Position numbers and translations under genes: made by a program. DNA of 64,000 nucleotides, from contig CM038916.1 of NCBI GenBank assembly GCA_021904315.1, forward strand, positions 8,211,065 to 8,275,064, written 5' to 3'. Positions 62,612 through 64,000 of this stretch are shown here, one piece after another; within the stretch, counting starts at the first letter, position 1, and each line of letters begins with the position of its first letter. The stretch is from Sphagnum magellanicum. Taxonomy: Eukaryota > Streptophyta > Sphagnopsida > Sphagnales > Sphagnaceae. A model generated the notes under the pieces. The model ran no database searches. It was not told the origin of the DNA and saw only the letters and a list, made by a program, of their open reading frames with translations.

Positions 62612-63233
62612 CTACTATTATAACACACTATGGCGATCTTCCAGAACTTAAGAGTGAGAGTTTCAATTGGTGAAGGGAGTACTCCTGATAACAAAAATCA
62701 ATTGGATGGAAGGAAAGCCATGCTTGTATAGAAGCTTTGCCTGCCCCTCAACAGAGACAACCAGGTAGCCACAGATGGTGAGTGATTCTCAAATGCCTAT
62801 TCCTTCTCACATATAGATAAGTGGATTGCTACGAGATTGATACAAAAGCAGGAAGGATTGACGATCCTCTTTTTTTTTGTCTTCACCCTTTTTTGAGTGC
62901 ATCATGGATTCAATACTTACAAATTGTTTTGATTGAGTTTCTAACTAATCTGCTTCAAGATTTCTTCCTTGGGTTGGAAGGAAAAAGTTCGGAATCATGT
63001 TTCCTGCCAAAGGAAAGACAGATAGAGACTGTGTCGGACTTCTTTTTGTCTTTGGGTGAAACAACAGCCTTTGGGTTTTATTGCCTGCTATTTTATTTTC
63101 TCTTGCTTTGTTGGGACTGATGTGGTTTACAGTCTTCTTACTTATGCCAGATTTTTGTGCATCATCTGAGTGTTGAAAATGGGTTGTTGTTGTTGTGTTG
63201 TGTAGATCTCAGACCTGGTGGGGTGAAGGAGAC
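62612..63233. other. Divergent upstream region
   Basis: Lies between the minus-strand coiled-coil gene and the plus-strand HIR gene. It should hold the HIR promoter and 5' UTR. No other gene seen; the 99-codon plus-strand frame at 62,821-63,120 is unrecognised. Confidence 0.5.
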
Positions 63234-63938
63234 ATGGGGCAGGTGTGTGGTTTATACCAAGTGGACCAATCCACTGTTGCTGTCAAGGAAAAATTTGGAA
63301 AATTCAGTACTGTGCTTAGCCCTGGTTGCCATTGTGTCCCATGGTGCTGCGGTGTCAATGTTGTAGGTGTTCTGTCCCTTCGCATCCAGCAGCTTGATGT
63401 CCAATGCGAAACCAAGAGCAAGGTCTGGTGTTGTTTTTTTTCCCCCTCTCCCCCGCCCACCCACCTGCCTGCCTGCTTGGATCTTTTATCAGTGGTCTTG
63501 TGAGGATGAATCAGAGCTCAGGGGTAGGAATTGTGGGGTTTGTGTGTCTGTGATGTTCAGGACAATGTCTTTGTGACTGTAGTGGCATCAGTGCAATATC
63601 GAGCACACATTGAGATTGCTGAAGATGCCTTCTACAAGCTCACGAATCCACGGGAACAAATCAAATCATATGTATTTGATGCTAAGTATAGCAGTCCTTG
63701 TTGCAAACAGTTGATGTAATCGGTATCAGATTTCAATGAGTAGGCCTTATGTTCAAGCAAAATGGCAACTATATAGACATATATATATGTGTTCCTCATG
63801 TGATCAGGTTTCAATTCTGAGCAAAATGCTGTTGTTTGTTTGTGAGCAGTTGTGCGGGCTAGTGTACGAAGGATGCTTCTTGATGATGTTTTTGAGCAGA
63901 AGAATGACATTGCAAAGAATGTGGAAGAACTTGAGAAG
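63234..63938 (+). CDS. Hypersensitive-induced reaction (HIR) protein, SPFH/band 7 family, 5' part
   Basis: Exons 63,234-63,422, 63,561-63,681 and 63,850-63,938; the gene continues past the window. The protein begins [20 protein letters not shown]. Gly2 and nearby Cys5 suit N-myristoylation and palmitoylation, as in plant HIR proteins, which form plasma-membrane microdomain complexes linked to defence cell death (family knowledge). Then come [52 protein letters not shown] and [19 protein letters not shown], joined to [20 protein letters not shown]. The frame is intact across all three exons. Exon 2 must end with G at 63,681, but the next bases are CTAAGT instead of GTAAGT, a non-canonical donor. 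The copy is therefore either decaying or has a base error. Confidence 0.88.
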
Positions 63939-64000
63939 GTCAATTTTCTTTATTCCTTTCTGATAACAACCATTTTTGTTTCACCTGGCAGCAGTTTGAG

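Overview
This is nuclear DNA of a land plant. The genes are plant families with many short GT-AG introns: an RD19-type cysteine protease, a GRAS/SCL regulator and a HIR band-7 protein. Telomere-like repeats are TTTAGGG/TTAGGG, and the LTR retroelements use the initiator-Met tRNA primer site typical of plants. Long AT-rich gene-free stretches and nested retroelements point to a large, repeat-rich genome such as a fern, lycophyte or gymnosperm. I cannot name the species from sequence alone.

Layout. 1-94: tail of an LTR. 95-7,993: AT-rich, no gene. 7,994-10,386 (+): RD19/cathepsin F-like cysteine protease, 4 exons. 10,387-15,295: no gene. 15,296-17,595 (+): GRAS factor of the SCL4/7 type. 19,015-21,610 (-): inosine triphosphate pyrophosphatase, 8 exons including a 10-nt microexon. 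24,429-27,488 (-): dienelactone hydrolase-like gene, 6 exons, with one in-frame TGA. 28,150-31,371 (-): degraded non-LTR reverse transcriptase element. 31,372-39,015: an LTR (copy C, minus) split by a nearly complete Ty3/gypsy chromovirus (copy A, plus, 31,491-38,225). 40,272-41,162: another LTR (copy D). 41,163-52,757: AT-rich desert with a foldback repeat and a CACTA-like terminus. 52,801-56,075: a decayed second chromovirus (copy B), cut off by a CACTA terminus at 56,076. 56,549-56,716: interstitial telomere-like array. 57,726-60,255 (-): NSF (vesicle-fusing ATPase) pseudogene. 61,217-62,611 (-): broken gene with a GTD-binding (DUF593) coiled coil. 63,234 to the window end (+): 5' half of a HIR gene.

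The host genes do not form a pathway. They are unrelated single genes separated by repeats: a vacuolar-type protease, a transcription regulator, a nucleotide-pool sanitiser, a hydrolase and a membrane-microdomain protein. The structural story is the retroelement nest at 28-41 kb. LTR copies 0, C and D form one subfamily, and the two LTRs of A plus the LTR of B form another. All of the longer copies share a TATA box followed by a GC-rich hairpin. The two chromovirus copies share an unusual YIDN in place of YxDD in reverse transcriptase. Four host loci on the right and centre (DLH, NSF, GTD, HIR) each carry at least one disabling-looking change, which means either real gene decay or residual assembly error.

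I found no CRISPR, no recognisable tRNA or rRNA gene and no clearly new defence or metabolic system. The most unusual items are the conserved LTR hairpin, the YIDN motif, the nested-LTR junction with microhomology, the non-LTR element with a possible restriction-like endonuclease tail, the ITPase microexon, and the single lesions in otherwise intact genes.
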